Of a stretch of DNA of 64,000 nt, positions 9,334-21,866 are shown one piece after another. Below the pieces are notes generated by a model, which made no database searches, was not told the DNA's origin, and saw only the letters and a list, made by a program, of their open reading frames with translations. The translations under genes and the position numbers were made by a program. This DNA comes from Ectothiorhodospiraceae bacterium 2226 (GTDB taxonomy: Bacteria; Pseudomonadota; Gammaproteobacteria; GCA-013348725). Each line of letters opens with the position of its first letter. The stretch's first letter is position 1. The DNA is taken from the NCBI GenBank assembly GCA_013348725.1, contig CP054689.1, forward strand, positions 918,501-982,500, given 5' to 3'.

Positions 9334-10626
9334 TCACTCGCGGACGTGCCCGTCCCCGAGCACGATGAATTTCTGCGAGGTCAGCCCTTCCAGGCCCACC
9401 GGCCCGCGCGCGTGGATCTTGTCGGTGCTGATCCCGATCTCGGCACCCAGCCCGTACTCGAAGCCGTCCGCGAACCGCGTGGAGGCGTTCACCATCACGG
9501 AGCTGGAGTCCACCTCGGCCAGGAAACGGCGCGCCCGTCCGTAGTCCTCCGTGAGGATGGACTCGGTATGCCCGGAGCTATGCGCATGGATGTGCTCCAG
9601 CGCCTGCGCGAAGTCGTCCACCACGCGGATCGAGAGGACGGGGGCGAGGTACTCGGTGTCCCAATCCTCGTCGGTGGCGGGCACCGCGTCCGGGACCAGC
9701 GCGCAGGTGGCGGGGCAGCCACGCAGCTCGACGCCCTCGGCCCGGTAGAGTTCGGCTAGGCGCGGCAACACCGCCTCGGCCATGCGCGCGTGCACCAGCA
9801 GCGTCTCCATGGTGTTGCAGGTGCCGTAGCGCTGGGTCTTGGCGTTGAAGGCCACCCGCACCGCCTTGTCGAGGTCGGCCGCGGCGTCGATGTAGACGTG
9901 ACACACCCCGTGCAGGTGCTTGATGACCGGCACGCGCGCCTCCTCGCTGATGCGCTCGATCAGGCCCTTGCCGCCGCGCGGCACGATCACGTCCACGTAC
10001 TGCTTCATGCGAATCAGCTCGCCCACCGCGGCGCGATCGGTGGTCTCCAGCACCTGTACCGCATCCTCCGGCAGACCTGCCTCGGCCAGCCCCGCCTTGA
10101 TGCAGGCGGCGATGGCCCCATTGGAGTGGAACGCTTCGGAGCCGCCGCGCAGGATGGCCGCGTTGCCCGACTTCAGGCACAGCGCCGCGGCGTCCGCGGT
10201 CACATTGGGGCGCGATTCGTAGATGATGCCCACCACCCCGAGCGGCACGCGCATACGCCCGACCTGGATGCCGGACGGGCGGTAGTTGAGCCCGGTGATC
10301 TCCCCGACCGGATCGGCCAGGGCGGCGATCTGCTCCAGCCCCTCGGCCATCGCCTCGATGCGCGCCGGGTTCAGCTCCAGGCGGTCGAGCAGGGCCGCGT
10401 CCAGGCCCGCCGCGCGGCCCGCCTCGAGATCGCGCGCGTTGGCCTGCAGCAGCGCGTCCTGCTCGGCGCGCAGCCTGGCGGCCATGGCCGCCAGGGCCTG
10501 GTTCTTGACGCGCGTGGGCGCGCGCGCGAGTTCCCGCGCCGCGGCGCGCGCGCGCTGCCCCACGGCTTGCATGTATGCCTGGACGTCCTGTTCGGCGGCA
10601 GCCGTCGCTTGCACCGCGGTGTTCAT
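9334..10626 (-). CDS. proA: Gamma-glutamyl phosphate reductase
   Basis: The 430-residue protein is an aldehyde-dehydrogenase-fold enzyme with the catalytic cysteine in GTCNTMET and the ProA motifs [11 protein letters not shown] and PRGGKGL. It reduces glutamate-5-phosphate with NADPH to the semialdehyde, the second step of proline synthesis. The partner glutamate kinase proB is not in this window. Its place between holA and nadD is a known gammaproteobacterial arrangement. The spacing to holA is 14 bp. Confidence 0.97.
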   Translation of the reverse strand: MNTAVQATAAAEQDVQAYMQAVGQRARAAARELARAPTRVKNQALAAMAARLRAEQDALLQANARDLEAGRAAGLDAALLDRLELNPARIEAMAEGLEQIAALADPVGEITGLNYRPSGIQVGRMRVPLGVVGIIYESRPNVTADAAALCLKSGNAAILRGGSEAFHSNGAIAACIKAGLAEAGLPEDAVQVLETTDRAAVGELIRMKQYVDVIVPRGGKGLIERISEEARVPVIKHLHGVCHVYIDAAADLDKAVRVAFNAKTQRYGTCNTMETLLVHARMAEAVLPRLAELYRAEGVELRGCPATCALVPDAVPATDEDWDTEYLAPVLSIRVVDDFAQALEHIHAHSSGHTESILTEDYGRARRFLAEVDSSSVMVNASTRFADGFEYGLGAEIGISTDKIHARGPVGLEGLTSQKFIVLGDGHVRE

Positions 10627-10640
10627 AGCCTACCTCCCGC

Positions 10641-11672
10641 TCACGCCGACAGCGGCCGCGGCACGAAGCGCACGCCCGCCATCCCAAGACTCAATTCTAA
10701 CAACTCATCCCACGGCGCGCCGGATTCCGCACCCTTGGCCACCCGGTCGCAGCGCGCCGCGAGGCGCAGCAGGTTCTCGATCCGGCCCACCGACAACCGC
10801 CGCAGCGCGGCGCCGGTCGGCGCCTTGCGCTTGTCCCACACGCGTGCCTGCGCCATCGCCTGCCCCGCTGCCTCGCCGGCGGCCACCCGGCGCGCCAGGG
10901 CGTGCAACGCGCGCAGTTCGCGCGCCAGGGCCCACACCACCACCGGGGGCTCCACACCTTCCCCGCGCAGGCCGCCGAGGCTGCGCGCGACCTGCGCCGC
11001 GTCGCCGGCCAGGGCGGCGTCCACCAAGCCGAACACGTCGTAGCGCGCGCTGTCCGCCACCGCGCCCGTCACCGCCTCCAGATCCACCGGGCCCTCGCCG
11101 AGCAACAACGCCAGCTTCTCGACCTCCTGCGCGGCGGCCAGGAGATTGCCTTCCACGCGCTCGGCGATCAGCGCCGCCGCCTCGGGCGTAGGCTGCAAGC
11201 CGCGCGCGCGCAGGCGCTGCGTGAGCCACGCGGGCAGCCGGGACGCTTCCACCGGCCACACCGCCACCACCACCCCGGCCCCCTCCAGGGCACGGAACCA
11301 GGCGGTGCTCTGCGCCCGCTTGTCGAGCTTGGGCAACTGCACCATCAACAGTGCGTCGGCGGGCGGATCGGCGGCATAGGCGCTGAGGGCCTTGCCGCCC
11401 GCGTCGCCGGGCTTGCCGGTCGGCACCCGCAACTCGATCAGCCGCTGCTCGCCGAACAGGCTCAGGTTGCCCGCGGCAGCACCGAGGCGGCTCCAGTCGA
11501 AGCCGGTCTCGACGGTGAGCACCTCGCGCTCGGTGTAGCCCTGCGCCCGCGCCGCGCGACGCAGGGCATCGCAGGCCTCGCCGTGCTGCAGGGGTTCGTC
11601 GCCGGTGACCACGTACACCGGCGCGAGCGGCTTGCGCAGCGCCGCGTCGAGCTGCTCAGGGCGCAGGCGCAT
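10641..11672 (-). CDS. holA: DNA polymerase III subunit delta
   Basis: This 343-residue protein has the HolA pattern: an N-terminal VVTGDEPL segment, an LIELRVPTGKPG element and ALLMVQLPKLDKR in the AAA+-like core, and the helical C-terminal collar domain. The delta subunit opens the beta sliding clamp within the clamp loader. ATG 11672 is chosen over an in-frame start 24 codons upstream because the preferred N-terminus, MRLRPEQLDAAL, matches the family. With this start the gene overlaps lptE by 17 bp. The leuS-lptE-holA order matches E. coli. Confidence 0.93.
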   Translation of the reverse strand: MRLRPEQLDAALRKPLAPVYVVTGDEPLQHGEACDALRRAARAQGYTEREVLTVETGFDWSRLGAAAGNLSLFGEQRLIELRVPTGKPGDAGGKALSAYAADPPADALLMVQLPKLDKRAQSTAWFRALEGAGVVVAVWPVEASRLPAWLTQRLRARGLQPTPEAAALIAERVEGNLLAAAQEVEKLALLLGEGPVDLEAVTGAVADSARYDVFGLVDAALAGDAAQVARSLGGLRGEGVEPPVVVWALARELRALHALARRVAAGEAAGQAMAQARVWDKRKAPTGAALRRLSVGRIENLLRLAARCDRVAKGAESGAPWDELLELSLGMAGVRFVPRPLSA

Positions 11673-12267
11673 CGGCGCCCCCAGAGCTGTCCCCGGAGCT
11701 GTCCCCGGATTCATCGTCGGTCGCCCCAGGCTCGGCCGAGGCACCCCCGCTGCGCCCCGCGGCGGCGATGCGCTGCAGCATCTGATTCACCGCCATCTCC
11801 AGCATCTCGCGCTGCACCACCTCCTGCTCGCCGAGGCGGCCGAGCGCCGCCTCGCCGGGATCGAAGGTCACCGCGCGCACCAGCTCCACCGTCTGCTCGC
11901 CGACCAGAATCTTGCCCGCCCGGTCGCGCACCTCGAAGCGCAGCGCATAGACCAACTCGTACTCACGCACTTGGCCGGCGCTATCCACCGACAACACGCG
12001 CCGGTCGCGGCGCTCGTCCAACAAGCGCAGGCGCGCGGTGGCGGCGCGTGCTTCGGTGGTAATCCGCGCCCCGGCGGCCTCCAGCGCGCGGCGGGTGTGA
12101 TTCGCCAGCTCGTTGGAGACGCCCTGCGCCTCCACCCGCGTGGCCTCCATGCCCGCGGGCAGACTCACCGCGCCGCGCAGGCGAAAGCCGCAGCCGCTCA
12201 GCCACGCCACCAGCAGGACCAGCACCAGCAGGTGCCACAGCGTCGTCGCCTGCCCCACGCGGCGCAT
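11656..12267 (-). CDS. lptE: LPS-assembly lipoprotein LptE
   Basis: The 203-residue product has a lipoprotein signal (hydrophobic residues 11-24, lipobox LSGC) followed by GFRLRG, the hallmark start of mature LptE/RlpB. LptE plugs the LptD barrel and helps insert lipopolysaccharide into the outer leaflet. The C-terminal tail is acidic and low in complexity, with a duplicated GDSS unit encoded by a 12-bp tandem repeat. Its stop lies inside holA. The gene starts 4 bp after the leuS stop. Confidence 0.93.
   Translation of the reverse strand: MRRVGQATTLWHLLVLVLLVAWLSGCGFRLRGAVSLPAGMEATRVEAQGVSNELANHTRRALEAAGARITTEARAATARLRLLDERRDRRVLSVDSAGQVREYELVYALRFEVRDRAGKILVGEQTVELVRAVTFDPGEAALGRLGEQEVVQREMLEMAVNQMLQRIAAAGRSGGASAEPGATDDESGDSSGDSSGGADAPAP
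11684..11707. repeat. Perfect 12-bp tandem duplication in the lptE tail
   Basis: The unit GAGCTGTCCCCG occurs twice in direct succession (11684-11695 and 11696-11707). On the lptE strand it adds four residues to the low-complexity tail without changing frame. It lies just upstream of the holA start and could affect its ribosome-binding region. Confidence 0.8.
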
Positions 12268-12270
12268 GCC

Positions 12271-15497
<3,227 letters not shown>

Positions 15498-15623
15498 CCC
15501 GTCGTTAGAGGACGCCTACTCCGTGGCGGGGCCATCTTAACGCATGGCGCGCACCCTTTGCGCCGGCGCGGGAATAGCGCAGACTTGAGTGATAGAGACC
15601 GCACTGAACGCGGAGGAGGAACG

Positions 15624-16169
15624 GTGACCAAAAAGGATGAACAAGGGCCCGAGGGCCACGACGAGCGCCTCGCCCACGGCTACAACCGCATGCTGGAGCG
15701 GGTGCGCGGGCTGCTCGCGCGGCCCGGCGAGCCTTCGCGCCTGCAGCACGCGATCGAGATCGCCAAGGAGCGGGCACAGGAAGTCGGCGAACTCACCCGC
15801 GAGGAGGCCGAGCGCATCGCGGCCTACATGCACCGCGACCTGCTGGACGCGGGCAACTACTTGTCGAGCACCGGCAAGGCCATCGACGACTGGCTCAGCT
15901 TCGAGTGGGCCTATGCGGAGGACTGGATCAAGGAGATGTTCTCCAAGGTGGTGGACCAGTCGCGGGTGGAACTGGAGCAATTCACGCGCACCCCGCGCAA
16001 GCTCGGCGAGCGCTACTCCGGCGAGGTGACCGCGCCGGGCGTGTTCGTTTGCGACCGCTGCGGACACGAACTCACGCTGACCCGCACCGGCCATATCCCG
16101 CCCTGCGCGCATTGTCACGGCACGGTGTTCTGGCGCCGCTACGGCGCGGAGACGCCCGACGAGAGTTGA
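15624..16169 (+). CDS. Zinc-ribbon protein of the DUF1451/YbeL type
   Basis: The 181-residue protein starts at GTG 15624 behind GGAGGAGGA, a near-perfect ribosome-binding site. The N-terminal two thirds are charged helices, and the C-terminus carries a rubredoxin-like zinc ribbon with CDRCG and CAHCH pairs. This architecture matches E. coli YbeL (DUF1451), whose function is unknown. It converges on lnt. Its last 13 codons, FWRRYGAETP onward, are duplicated 227 bp downstream, where the copy also ends in a stop codon. Confidence 0.85.
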   Translation: MTKKDEQGPEGHDERLAHGYNRMLERVRGLLARPGEPSRLQHAIEIAKERAQEVGELTREEAERIAAYMHRDLLDAGNYLSSTGKAIDDWLSFEWAYAEDWIKEMFSKVVDQSRVELEQFTRTPRKLGERYSGEVTAPGVFVCDRCGHELTLTRTGHIPPCAHCHGTVFWRRYGAETPDES

Positions 16170-16216
16170 CGCCGCCTAGGCGGCTTCGGTCACACACATC
16201 CGGCGGGGGCATACAG
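16127..16216. repeat. Direct repeat copy 1: duplicated zinc-ribbon/lnt 3' junction
   Basis: The first 69 bp (16127-16195) match 16354-16422 with two mismatches. This copy contains the functional end of the zinc-ribbon gene and a degenerate remnant of the lnt 3' end (ending near the CATACAG at 16210-16216), which aligns with lnt codons near 16450 after a short deletion. Confidence 0.85.
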
Positions 16217-16353
16217 CATTGCGCCGCTGGCGCGGGATACCGCGCGGGCCTCCAAGTCCCTTCGAGACAATGCGCCGGCAAAGAGTGATGCAGCGGTGAC
16301 GTTTCCAACGCCCCGGCGCAATGCGCTGCGCTTATTGCGCCCTACTCGGCATT
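16217..16353. repeat. Palindromic REP/MITE-like insertion between the direct repeats
   Basis: This roughly 137-bp non-coding segment has inverted ends: GCATTGCGCC at 16216-16225 and GGCGCAATGC at 16315-16324. The right part forms a perfect 8-bp stem, GGCGCAAT (16315-16322) with ATTGCGCC (16334-16341), around an 11-base loop. The left part has GCGCC-GCT-GGCGC (16221-16233). The look is that of dispersed palindromic repeats of the REP type, or of a small non-autonomous element. No transposase is encoded. Confidence 0.6.
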
Positions 16354-16454
16354 GTTCTGGCGCCGCTACGGCGCGGAGACGCCCCACGGGAGTTGACGCC
16401 GCCTAGGCGGCTTCGGTCACACCCGCCCGCGCCAGCCGGCGGCGGGCATACAAG
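16354..16454. repeat. Direct repeat copy 2: zinc-ribbon remnant plus functional lnt 3' end
   Basis: This copy repeats the last codons and stop of the zinc-ribbon gene as a non-coding remnant and contains the working 3' end of lnt (stop at 16403). The offset from copy 1 is 227 bp. The original junction was evidently the two genes ending almost tail to tail. Confidence 0.85.
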
Positions 16455-17977
16455 GTCGCGGCCAGCACGCTCAACAACAGGGCGATGATCACGGGGTAGT
16501 TGCCGGTGCGGGCATACGGCGTCGCCCCGCGGCGCGGCTGCACCTCCCCCGTCAGCACCACTTGCTCGAACTGCGGCCCGCGCGCGACCAAGTGACCCTG
16601 CGCGTCGATCACCGCGGAGATGCCGTTGGTGGTGGCGCGCACCAGCGGGCGCTCGGTCTCGCGCGCGCGCAGGCGGGTGATCTGCAGGTGCTGGTGGGGG
16701 GCGATGGAGTCGCCGAACCAGGCGTTGTTGGTCACGTTCACCAGCAGGTTGGCCTGCGGCACGCTGCGCGCGATGTACTCCCCGAAGGTGTCCTCGTAGC
16801 ACACCGAGACCCCGATGCGGCACCCCGCACCCGACACGGGGGCCTGATTTGCTTCGCCGCGCGAGAAGCTGGACATGTGCAGGTCGAAGAAGCCGAACAG
16901 CCCGCGCAGCTGCTGCTCCAACGGCACGAACTCACCGAACGGCACCAGATGGTGTTTGTGGTAGAACTGGCGCTCGTCGGGGCCCAGGGTGAGCACGCTG
17001 TTGTAGTAGGCGCCGGTGGCGCGGTCACGGTACGGCAGGCCGAGCATGAGGTCGGTACCGCTCGCGCGCAACTCGCGCTCGAGCTCGGCGAAGTAGCCGT
17101 CGGCCAGCCAGTGGTAGAAGCCGGGAATGGCGTTCTCCGGCCAAACGACCAGGTCCGCCGTGCCGAGGTGGGGGCGCGTGAGGTCCCAGTACAAGGCCTT
17201 GGTGCGCTCGAACTGATCGTCGTCCCAGCGAATCTCCTGCGGGATGTTGCCTTGCACCACCACCACCCGCAGCGGCTCGCCGTCGGGCTCGGTCCAGGTA
17301 ATCTGTGCCAGCGCCGCGCCGGCGACCCAAAGCAGCACGGCGGCCGCGGCCGCACCCGCCGCCCGCACGCGGTAGCGCGCCGCCAGCCACGCATACACCA
17401 GCAGCCCCGCGGTAAGGGCCAACAGCCAGGACAGGCCGTATACGCCGGTGAGCGCCGCCACACCGCCCAGCGGCCCGTCGATCTGGCTGTAGCCCAGGTG
17501 CAGCCAAGTGAAGCCGGTAAAGAACCAGCCGCGCACCCACTCCCACAAGGTCCAGGTGGCTGGGAACAACAGGAGCAGCGTGACCGCCGCGGCGCGCAGC
17601 CCCCCCTGCCCCGCCACCTGCGCCCGCAAGCGCGCGTTCACGTAGCCGAGCGTGGCGGGGAACAGCGCCAGGAACGCCACGAAGGCGCCGGTCAGGAACA
17701 GCGATCCGCCCAGCCCGGTCTCGCCGAACACGTGGATGGCGACGAACACCCAGGAGACGCCCACGCCGAACATGCCGAGGCCGAACAGGTAGCCGCGCCA
17801 CGCCGCGCGGCGCGGCGTGAGCGGGGGCAACCAGAGGGCGAACAGCACGAGCGGCGCGAGCACCGCCAGCGGCCAGAGGTGGAAGGGGGCGAAGGCCAGC
17901 GGCAACGCGGCCCCGGCGAGCAGCGCCGCCAGATCGCCCGCGCGCGGATAGCGGACCAGCCCCTCGATCAGACGCAC
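16403..17977 (-). CDS. lnt: Apolipoprotein N-acyltransferase
   Basis: The 524-residue protein has about six hydrophobic membrane segments at the N-terminus, then a nitrilase-like periplasmic domain with Glu in WPENAIPG, Lys in the YHKHHLVPFGE region and Cys in SVCYEDTFGE, and a final membrane helix. Lnt adds the third acyl chain to the N-terminal cysteine of lipoproteins, so it acts on LptE-like substrates from this window. It is the last gene of miaB-ybeZ-ybeY-corC-lnt. Its 3' end lies inside a direct repeat. Confidence 0.96.
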   Translation of the reverse strand: MRLIEGLVRYPRAGDLAALLAGAALPLAFAPFHLWPLAVLAPLVLFALWLPPLTPRRAAWRGYLFGLGMFGVGVSWVFVAIHVFGETGLGGSLFLTGAFVAFLALFPATLGYVNARLRAQVAGQGGLRAAAVTLLLLFPATWTLWEWVRGWFFTGFTWLHLGYSQIDGPLGGVAALTGVYGLSWLLALTAGLLVYAWLAARYRVRAAGAAAAAVLLWVAGAALAQITWTEPDGEPLRVVVVQGNIPQEIRWDDDQFERTKALYWDLTRPHLGTADLVVWPENAIPGFYHWLADGYFAELERELRASGTDLMLGLPYRDRATGAYYNSVLTLGPDERQFYHKHHLVPFGEFVPLEQQLRGLFGFFDLHMSSFSRGEANQAPVSGAGCRIGVSVCYEDTFGEYIARSVPQANLLVNVTNNAWFGDSIAPHQHLQITRLRARETERPLVRATTNGISAVIDAQGHLVARGPQFEQVVLTGEVQPRRGATPYARTGNYPVIIALLLSVLAATLYARRRLARAGVTEAA

Positions 17978-18014
17978 TGAATAATCTCGGCGCGCGCCTC
18001 AGCGCGCGGCCGCC

Positions 18015-18923
18015 TCAGTGGCCGGCACCGTGCCGCGCCCCCGCCGCATCGGCGGTCGCCGCCGGAGCCGCGCGCAGGCTCATGTCCAGCAGGTGGATGC
18101 GCCGGTTGTCGGCGCGCAGCACGCGGAAATGAAAGGCGCCGAGATCGACCGTCTCGCCGCGCTTGGGCATACGCCCGAAGCGGTTGAGCACCAGCCCGCC
18201 GATGGTATCGAACTCGTCTTCGGAGAAGTCGCTGCCGAAGCGCTCGTTGAAGTCTTCGATGGGTGTCAGGGCCTTCACGGTGTAGCGGTTGTCGCCGTGC
18301 TCCATGATGTAGGCCTCGTCGTCGACATCGTGTTCGTCCTCGATCTCGCCCACGATCTGCTCAAGCACGTCCTCGATGGTAACCAGCCCCGCCACGCCGC
18401 CGTACTCGTCCACCACGATGGCCATGTGGTTGCGCCGCGCGCGGAACTCCTTGAGCAATACGTTCAGGCGCTTGCTCTCGGGGATGAACACCGGCGGACG
18501 CAGCACGTCCTGGATGTTGAAGCTACCGCGCGGCTCCCGCCCGAAGTAGGCCAACAGGTCCTTGGCGAGCAGGATGCCGACCACCTCGTCGCGGTTCTCC
18601 CCGATCACCGGGAAGCGCGAGTGGGCGGATTCGATGATTAGGGGGAGGTAATCCTCGGGCATGGCATCGCGCTCGACCACCACCATCTGCGAGCGTGGCA
18701 CCATGATGTCGCGCACCTGCATCTCGGAGACCTGCAGCACGCCCTCGATCATGGCGAGCGAATCGGCGTCGAGCAGATTCCGTTGTTCGGCTTCCCGCAG
18801 GGAGTCGAGCAGTTGCTCGCGGTCCCGCGGTTCGCCCGTCAGGGCATGGCTCAGCTTCTCGAGCCAGCTACGGTAGGGCCTGCCGTCTGCGGCAGGGGTA
18901 CTACTAGGTCGATCTTCGTTCAT
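18015..18923 (-). CDS. corC: CorC/YbeX-type CBS-domain protein (magnesium/cobalt efflux)
   Basis: The product begins MNEDRPSST and is 302 residues long. It has two CBS domains (roughly residues 66-190, with VRDIMVPRSQM and a GLVTIEDVLEQIVGEIEDEHD element) and a C-terminal CorC/HlyC domain. Family members are linked to magnesium and cobalt efflux; this form has no membrane domain of its own. An in-frame start four codons earlier exists. The start lies within the end of ybeY, an overlap of about 20 bp, so the genes are coupled. Confidence 0.93.
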   Translation of the reverse strand: MNEDRPSSTPAADGRPYRSWLEKLSHALTGEPRDREQLLDSLREAEQRNLLDADSLAMIEGVLQVSEMQVRDIMVPRSQMVVVERDAMPEDYLPLIIESAHSRFPVIGENRDEVVGILLAKDLLAYFGREPRGSFNIQDVLRPPVFIPESKRLNVLLKEFRARRNHMAIVVDEYGGVAGLVTIEDVLEQIVGEIEDEHDVDDEAYIMEHGDNRYTVKALTPIEDFNERFGSDFSEDEFDTIGGLVLNRFGRMPKRGETVDLGAFHFRVLRADNRRIHLLDMSLRAAPAATADAAGARHGAGH

Positions 18924-19389
18924 GAGGCTCCGCAAGGAGATACGGGTTTGGATAGCCTAAGGTGTCCAGGATCGCGATTTCAAGCGCTTCCATTATCTGA
19001 GCCTGGGCGTCGTCCTGATGCTCGTAACCGAGCAGGTGCAGCATGCCGTGTGCGATCAGGTGCGCCCAATGCGCCTCCACCGGCTTGCCCTGCTCCCGCG
19101 CCTCGCGTTCCACGACCGGCGCGCAAATCACCAGATCCCCCAGTAAAGATAGCGTCATTCCCGGAGGATTCTCGTAAGGAAAAGACAACACGTTGGTCGG
19201 ATGGTTGCGCTGGCGGTAACGGGCGTTGAGCGCCTGGCTCTCCGGCTCGCCGACGATACGGATGGTCAGGGCGCCGCGGCTGCGATGGCCCGCCATGGCG
19301 GCGCGCGCATAGCGGCGCAGCGCAGCGGCCGAGGGCAACGCGTGGCCGGCCACCTCGGGCGCGACCTGCAGGTCCAACTCCAGCCTCAC
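18904..19389 (-). CDS. ybeY: Endoribonuclease YbeY
   Basis: This 161-residue protein has the zinc-binding HGMLHLLGYEH motif (H-x3-H-x5-H) that defines YbeY, and the LGDLVI strand. YbeY acts in 16S rRNA 3'-end maturation and 70S ribosome quality control. It overlaps the ybeZ stop by 4 bp and the corC start by about 20 bp, a tight translational chain typical of this operon. Confidence 0.97.
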   Translation of the reverse strand: MRLELDLQVAPEVAGHALPSAAALRRYARAAMAGHRSRGALTIRIVGEPESQALNARYRQRNHPTNVLSFPYENPPGMTLSLLGDLVICAPVVEREAREQGKPVEAHWAHLIAHGMLHLLGYEHQDDAQAQIMEALEIAILDTLGYPNPYLLAEPHERRST

Positions 19390-20426
19390 GCCTCGCTGCC
19401 GCCTTCGCGCATGCGCGCCTCGTAGGCGTCGTAGGCGGTCACGATGCGCTGCACCAGGGTGTGGCGCACCACGTCCTTGGCCTGAAAGAAGGTGAAGCTG
19501 ATGCCGGGCACGTCGCGCAGCACGTCGATCACGTGGCGCAGCCCCGACTGCTTGCCGGCCGGCAGGTCGATCTGGGTGACGTCGCCGGTGATCACGGCGG
19601 TGGAACCGAAACCCATGCGCGTCAAAAACATCTTCATCTGTTCGACGGTGGTGTTCTGCGCCTCGTCCAGGATGATGAAGGATTCGTTCAGGCTGCGCCC
19701 GCGCATATAGGCGAGCGGCGCGATCTCGATTACGTTGCGTTCGATCAGTTTGGCTACGCGTTCGAAGCCGAGCATCTCGAACAACGCGTCGTACAGTGGG
19801 CGCAGGTAGGGGTCGACCTTTTGCGCGAGATCCCCGGGCAGGAAACCGAGGCGCTCGCCCGCCTCCACCGCCGGGCGGGTGAGCACCAGGCGCTGCACCT
19901 GGTCGCGCTCCAAGGCCTCTACCGCGCAGGCCACCGCGAGGTAGGTCTTGCCCGTGCCGGCGGGGCCGATACCGAAGTTGATGTCGTGCGTGAGCACGTT
20001 CTTGAGGTAGCGGCGCTGATTGGCGCCGCGCCCGCGGATCTCGCCGCGGCGCGTACTGATGGCGACATCGTCCGGCACCTCGTCGTCCGTCCGCGAAACG
20101 TGCGCCGCCGCGCTATCCGCCTCCTGCAGGAACAGGTGCAGCCGGCTGGGCGTGAGGCTCTCCTGCGCGGTCTCGGCATACAAGCGGGTCAGCAGCGCCG
20201 AGGTGGCGCGCACCGGGGCGGGGTCGCCGATGATGCGGAACACGTTGCCGCGGTTATTGATCTCCACGCCGAGGTGACGCTCGATCTGGTGCAGGTGCTC
20301 GTCGAACTGGCCGCTCAGGTTGGCCAGCCGCGCGTTGTCCATCGGCTCGAGCACCAAATCATGGCTCTCGGCGGGCTTGCGCGCCGCCACGCGTTCCTTG
20401 GAGCGGGGGGGCTTGGCGTCAGGCAC
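19386..20426 (-). CDS. ybeZ: PhoH-family ATPase YbeZ
   Basis: The 346-residue protein contains the PhoH domain with Walker A (GPAGTGKTY, about residue 153) and Walker B followed by EAQN (FIILDEAQN). PhoH-like ATPases next to ybeY are thought to help YbeY in RNA processing. The start lies within the last codons of miaB (8-bp overlap), and the stop overlaps ybeY by 4 bp. Confidence 0.96.
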   Translation of the reverse strand: MPDAKPPRSKERVAARKPAESHDLVLEPMDNARLANLSGQFDEHLHQIERHLGVEINNRGNVFRIIGDPAPVRATSALLTRLYAETAQESLTPSRLHLFLQEADSAAAHVSRTDDEVPDDVAISTRRGEIRGRGANQRRYLKNVLTHDINFGIGPAGTGKTYLAVACAVEALERDQVQRLVLTRPAVEAGERLGFLPGDLAQKVDPYLRPLYDALFEMLGFERVAKLIERNVIEIAPLAYMRGRSLNESFIILDEAQNTTVEQMKMFLTRMGFGSTAVITGDVTQIDLPAGKQSGLRHVIDVLRDVPGISFTFFQAKDVVRHTLVQRIVTAYDAYEARMREGGSEA

Positions 20427-21762
20427 AGTCGACCACGCGCTCGATGCGTTCGCCGCGCAGCGAGTTGGGCAGCGCCTCGGTGATGCGCACGTCCACGAAG
20501 CGCCCGATGAGCTCGGGGCCGCCGTCGATGTTGACCACGCGGTTGTTCTCGGTGCGCCCCGCCATCTGGCGCGGGTCCTTGCGCGAGGGGCCCTCGATCA
20601 GGATGCGCTGCACGCTGCCCACCATGCGCCGGCTGATGGCCGCCGCCTGCTGATTGATGCGCTGCTGCAACAGCGCCAGGCGCTCCTTCTTCACCGCCAG
20701 CGGGATGTCGTCCGGCAGCTGTGCCGCGGGGGTGCCGGGGCGCGGGCTGTAGATAAAGCTGAACGAGGTGTCGAAGCCGACCTCGGCGATGAGATTCATG
20801 GTCGCCTCGAAGTCGGCGTCGGTCTCGCCGGGGAAGCCGACGATGAAGTCCGACGAGAGGCTGATGTCCGGGCGCAGCGCGCGCAGGCGGCGCACCTTGG
20901 CCTTGTACTCCAGCGCCGTGTGGCCGCGCTTCATGAGCGCCAGGATGCGGTCGGAGCCGCTCTGCACCGGCAGGTGCAGGTGGCTCACCAGCTCGGGCAC
21001 CTCGCCGTAGGCGGCGATCAGGCTGTCGGAGAACTCCACCGGGTGGGAGGTGGTGTAGCGCACGCGCTCGATGCCGTCGATCGCGGCCACGTAACCGATC
21101 AGCAGTGCAAGGTCGGCGATATCGCCGTCGTGCATCACGCCGCGGTAGGCGTTCACGTTTTGCCCGAGCAGGGTGACCTCGCGCACGCCCTGCGCGGCGA
21201 GTTGCGCCACCTCGGCGATCACGTCGTCGAACGGGCGGCTGACCTCTTCGCCGCGCGTGTAGGGCACCACGCAGAAGGTGCAGTACTTGCTGCAGCCCTC
21301 CATGATGGACACGAACGCGGTGGCGCCCTCGGCGCGCGGCGCGGGCAGGTGGTCGAACTTCTCGATCTCGGGGAAGGAGACATCCACCACCGGCGCGCGG
21401 CGCGCCTCGCGCTCGCGCAACATCTGCGGCAGCCGATGCAGGGTCTGGGGGCCGAACACCAAGTCCACATAGGGCGCCCGCGCGCGCAGCGCCTCGCCCT
21501 CCTGGCTGGCCACACAGCCGCCCACGCCGATCACCACCTCGGGGCGCGCCTCCTTGAGCTCCCGCCACATGCCGAGCTGGGAAAACACCTTTTCCTGCGC
21601 CTTCTCGCGGATGGAACAGGTATTGAGCAACAGCACGTCGGCCTCTTCCGGCCGATCGGTGAGTTCGAGACCGGCGCCTTCGTGCAGCACCTCGGCCATT
21701 TTGGCCGAGTCGTACTCGTTCATCTGGCAGCCGTGGGTCTTGATGTAGAGCTTGCGGGTCAT
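20419..21762 (-). CDS. miaB: tRNA-2-methylthio-N6-dimethylallyladenosine synthase
   Basis: The 447-residue protein has all MiaB landmarks: N-terminal cluster cysteines in [11 protein letters not shown] and NTCSIREKA, the radical-SAM CxxxCxxC motif in [10 protein letters not shown], and a C-terminal TRAM domain. It adds a methylthio group to i6A37 of tRNAs reading UNN codons. ATG 21762 is chosen because [13 protein letters not shown] fits the family, although the frame stays open far upstream. It leads the miaB-ybeZ-ybeY-corC-lnt operon. Confidence 0.97.
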   Translation of the reverse strand: MTRKLYIKTHGCQMNEYDSAKMAEVLHEGAGLELTDRPEEADVLLLNTCSIREKAQEKVFSQLGMWRELKEARPEVVIGVGGCVASQEGEALRARAPYVDLVFGPQTLHRLPQMLREREARRAPVVDVSFPEIEKFDHLPAPRAEGATAFVSIMEGCSKYCTFCVVPYTRGEEVSRPFDDVIAEVAQLAAQGVREVTLLGQNVNAYRGVMHDGDIADLALLIGYVAAIDGIERVRYTTSHPVEFSDSLIAAYGEVPELVSHLHLPVQSGSDRILALMKRGHTALEYKAKVRRLRALRPDISLSSDFIVGFPGETDADFEATMNLIAEVGFDTSFSFIYSPRPGTPAAQLPDDIPLAVKKERLALLQQRINQQAAAISRRMVGSVQRILIEGPSRKDPRQMAGRTENNRVVNIDGGPELIGRFVDVRITEALPNSLRGERIERVVDCA

Positions 21763-21866
21763 AGGCCTCGGCCCGTCGCCTCCTGCGAAATTCGAACCCG
21801 CGAAAATAACATGTTCGGCCCCCTGGAGCCAGCGCCCTTGCCAGCAGTATAGCCGCCCCGGTCCCG

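Noticed and set aside
20320-21852. 510-codon plus-strand frame opposite miaB and ybeZ
   Set aside because: It is an antisense shadow; both minus-strand genes have intact catalytic motifs.
21780-21860. Possible tRNA (contains TTCGAACCC)
   Set aside because: There is no matching acceptor stem or anticodon arm; the similarity is by chance.
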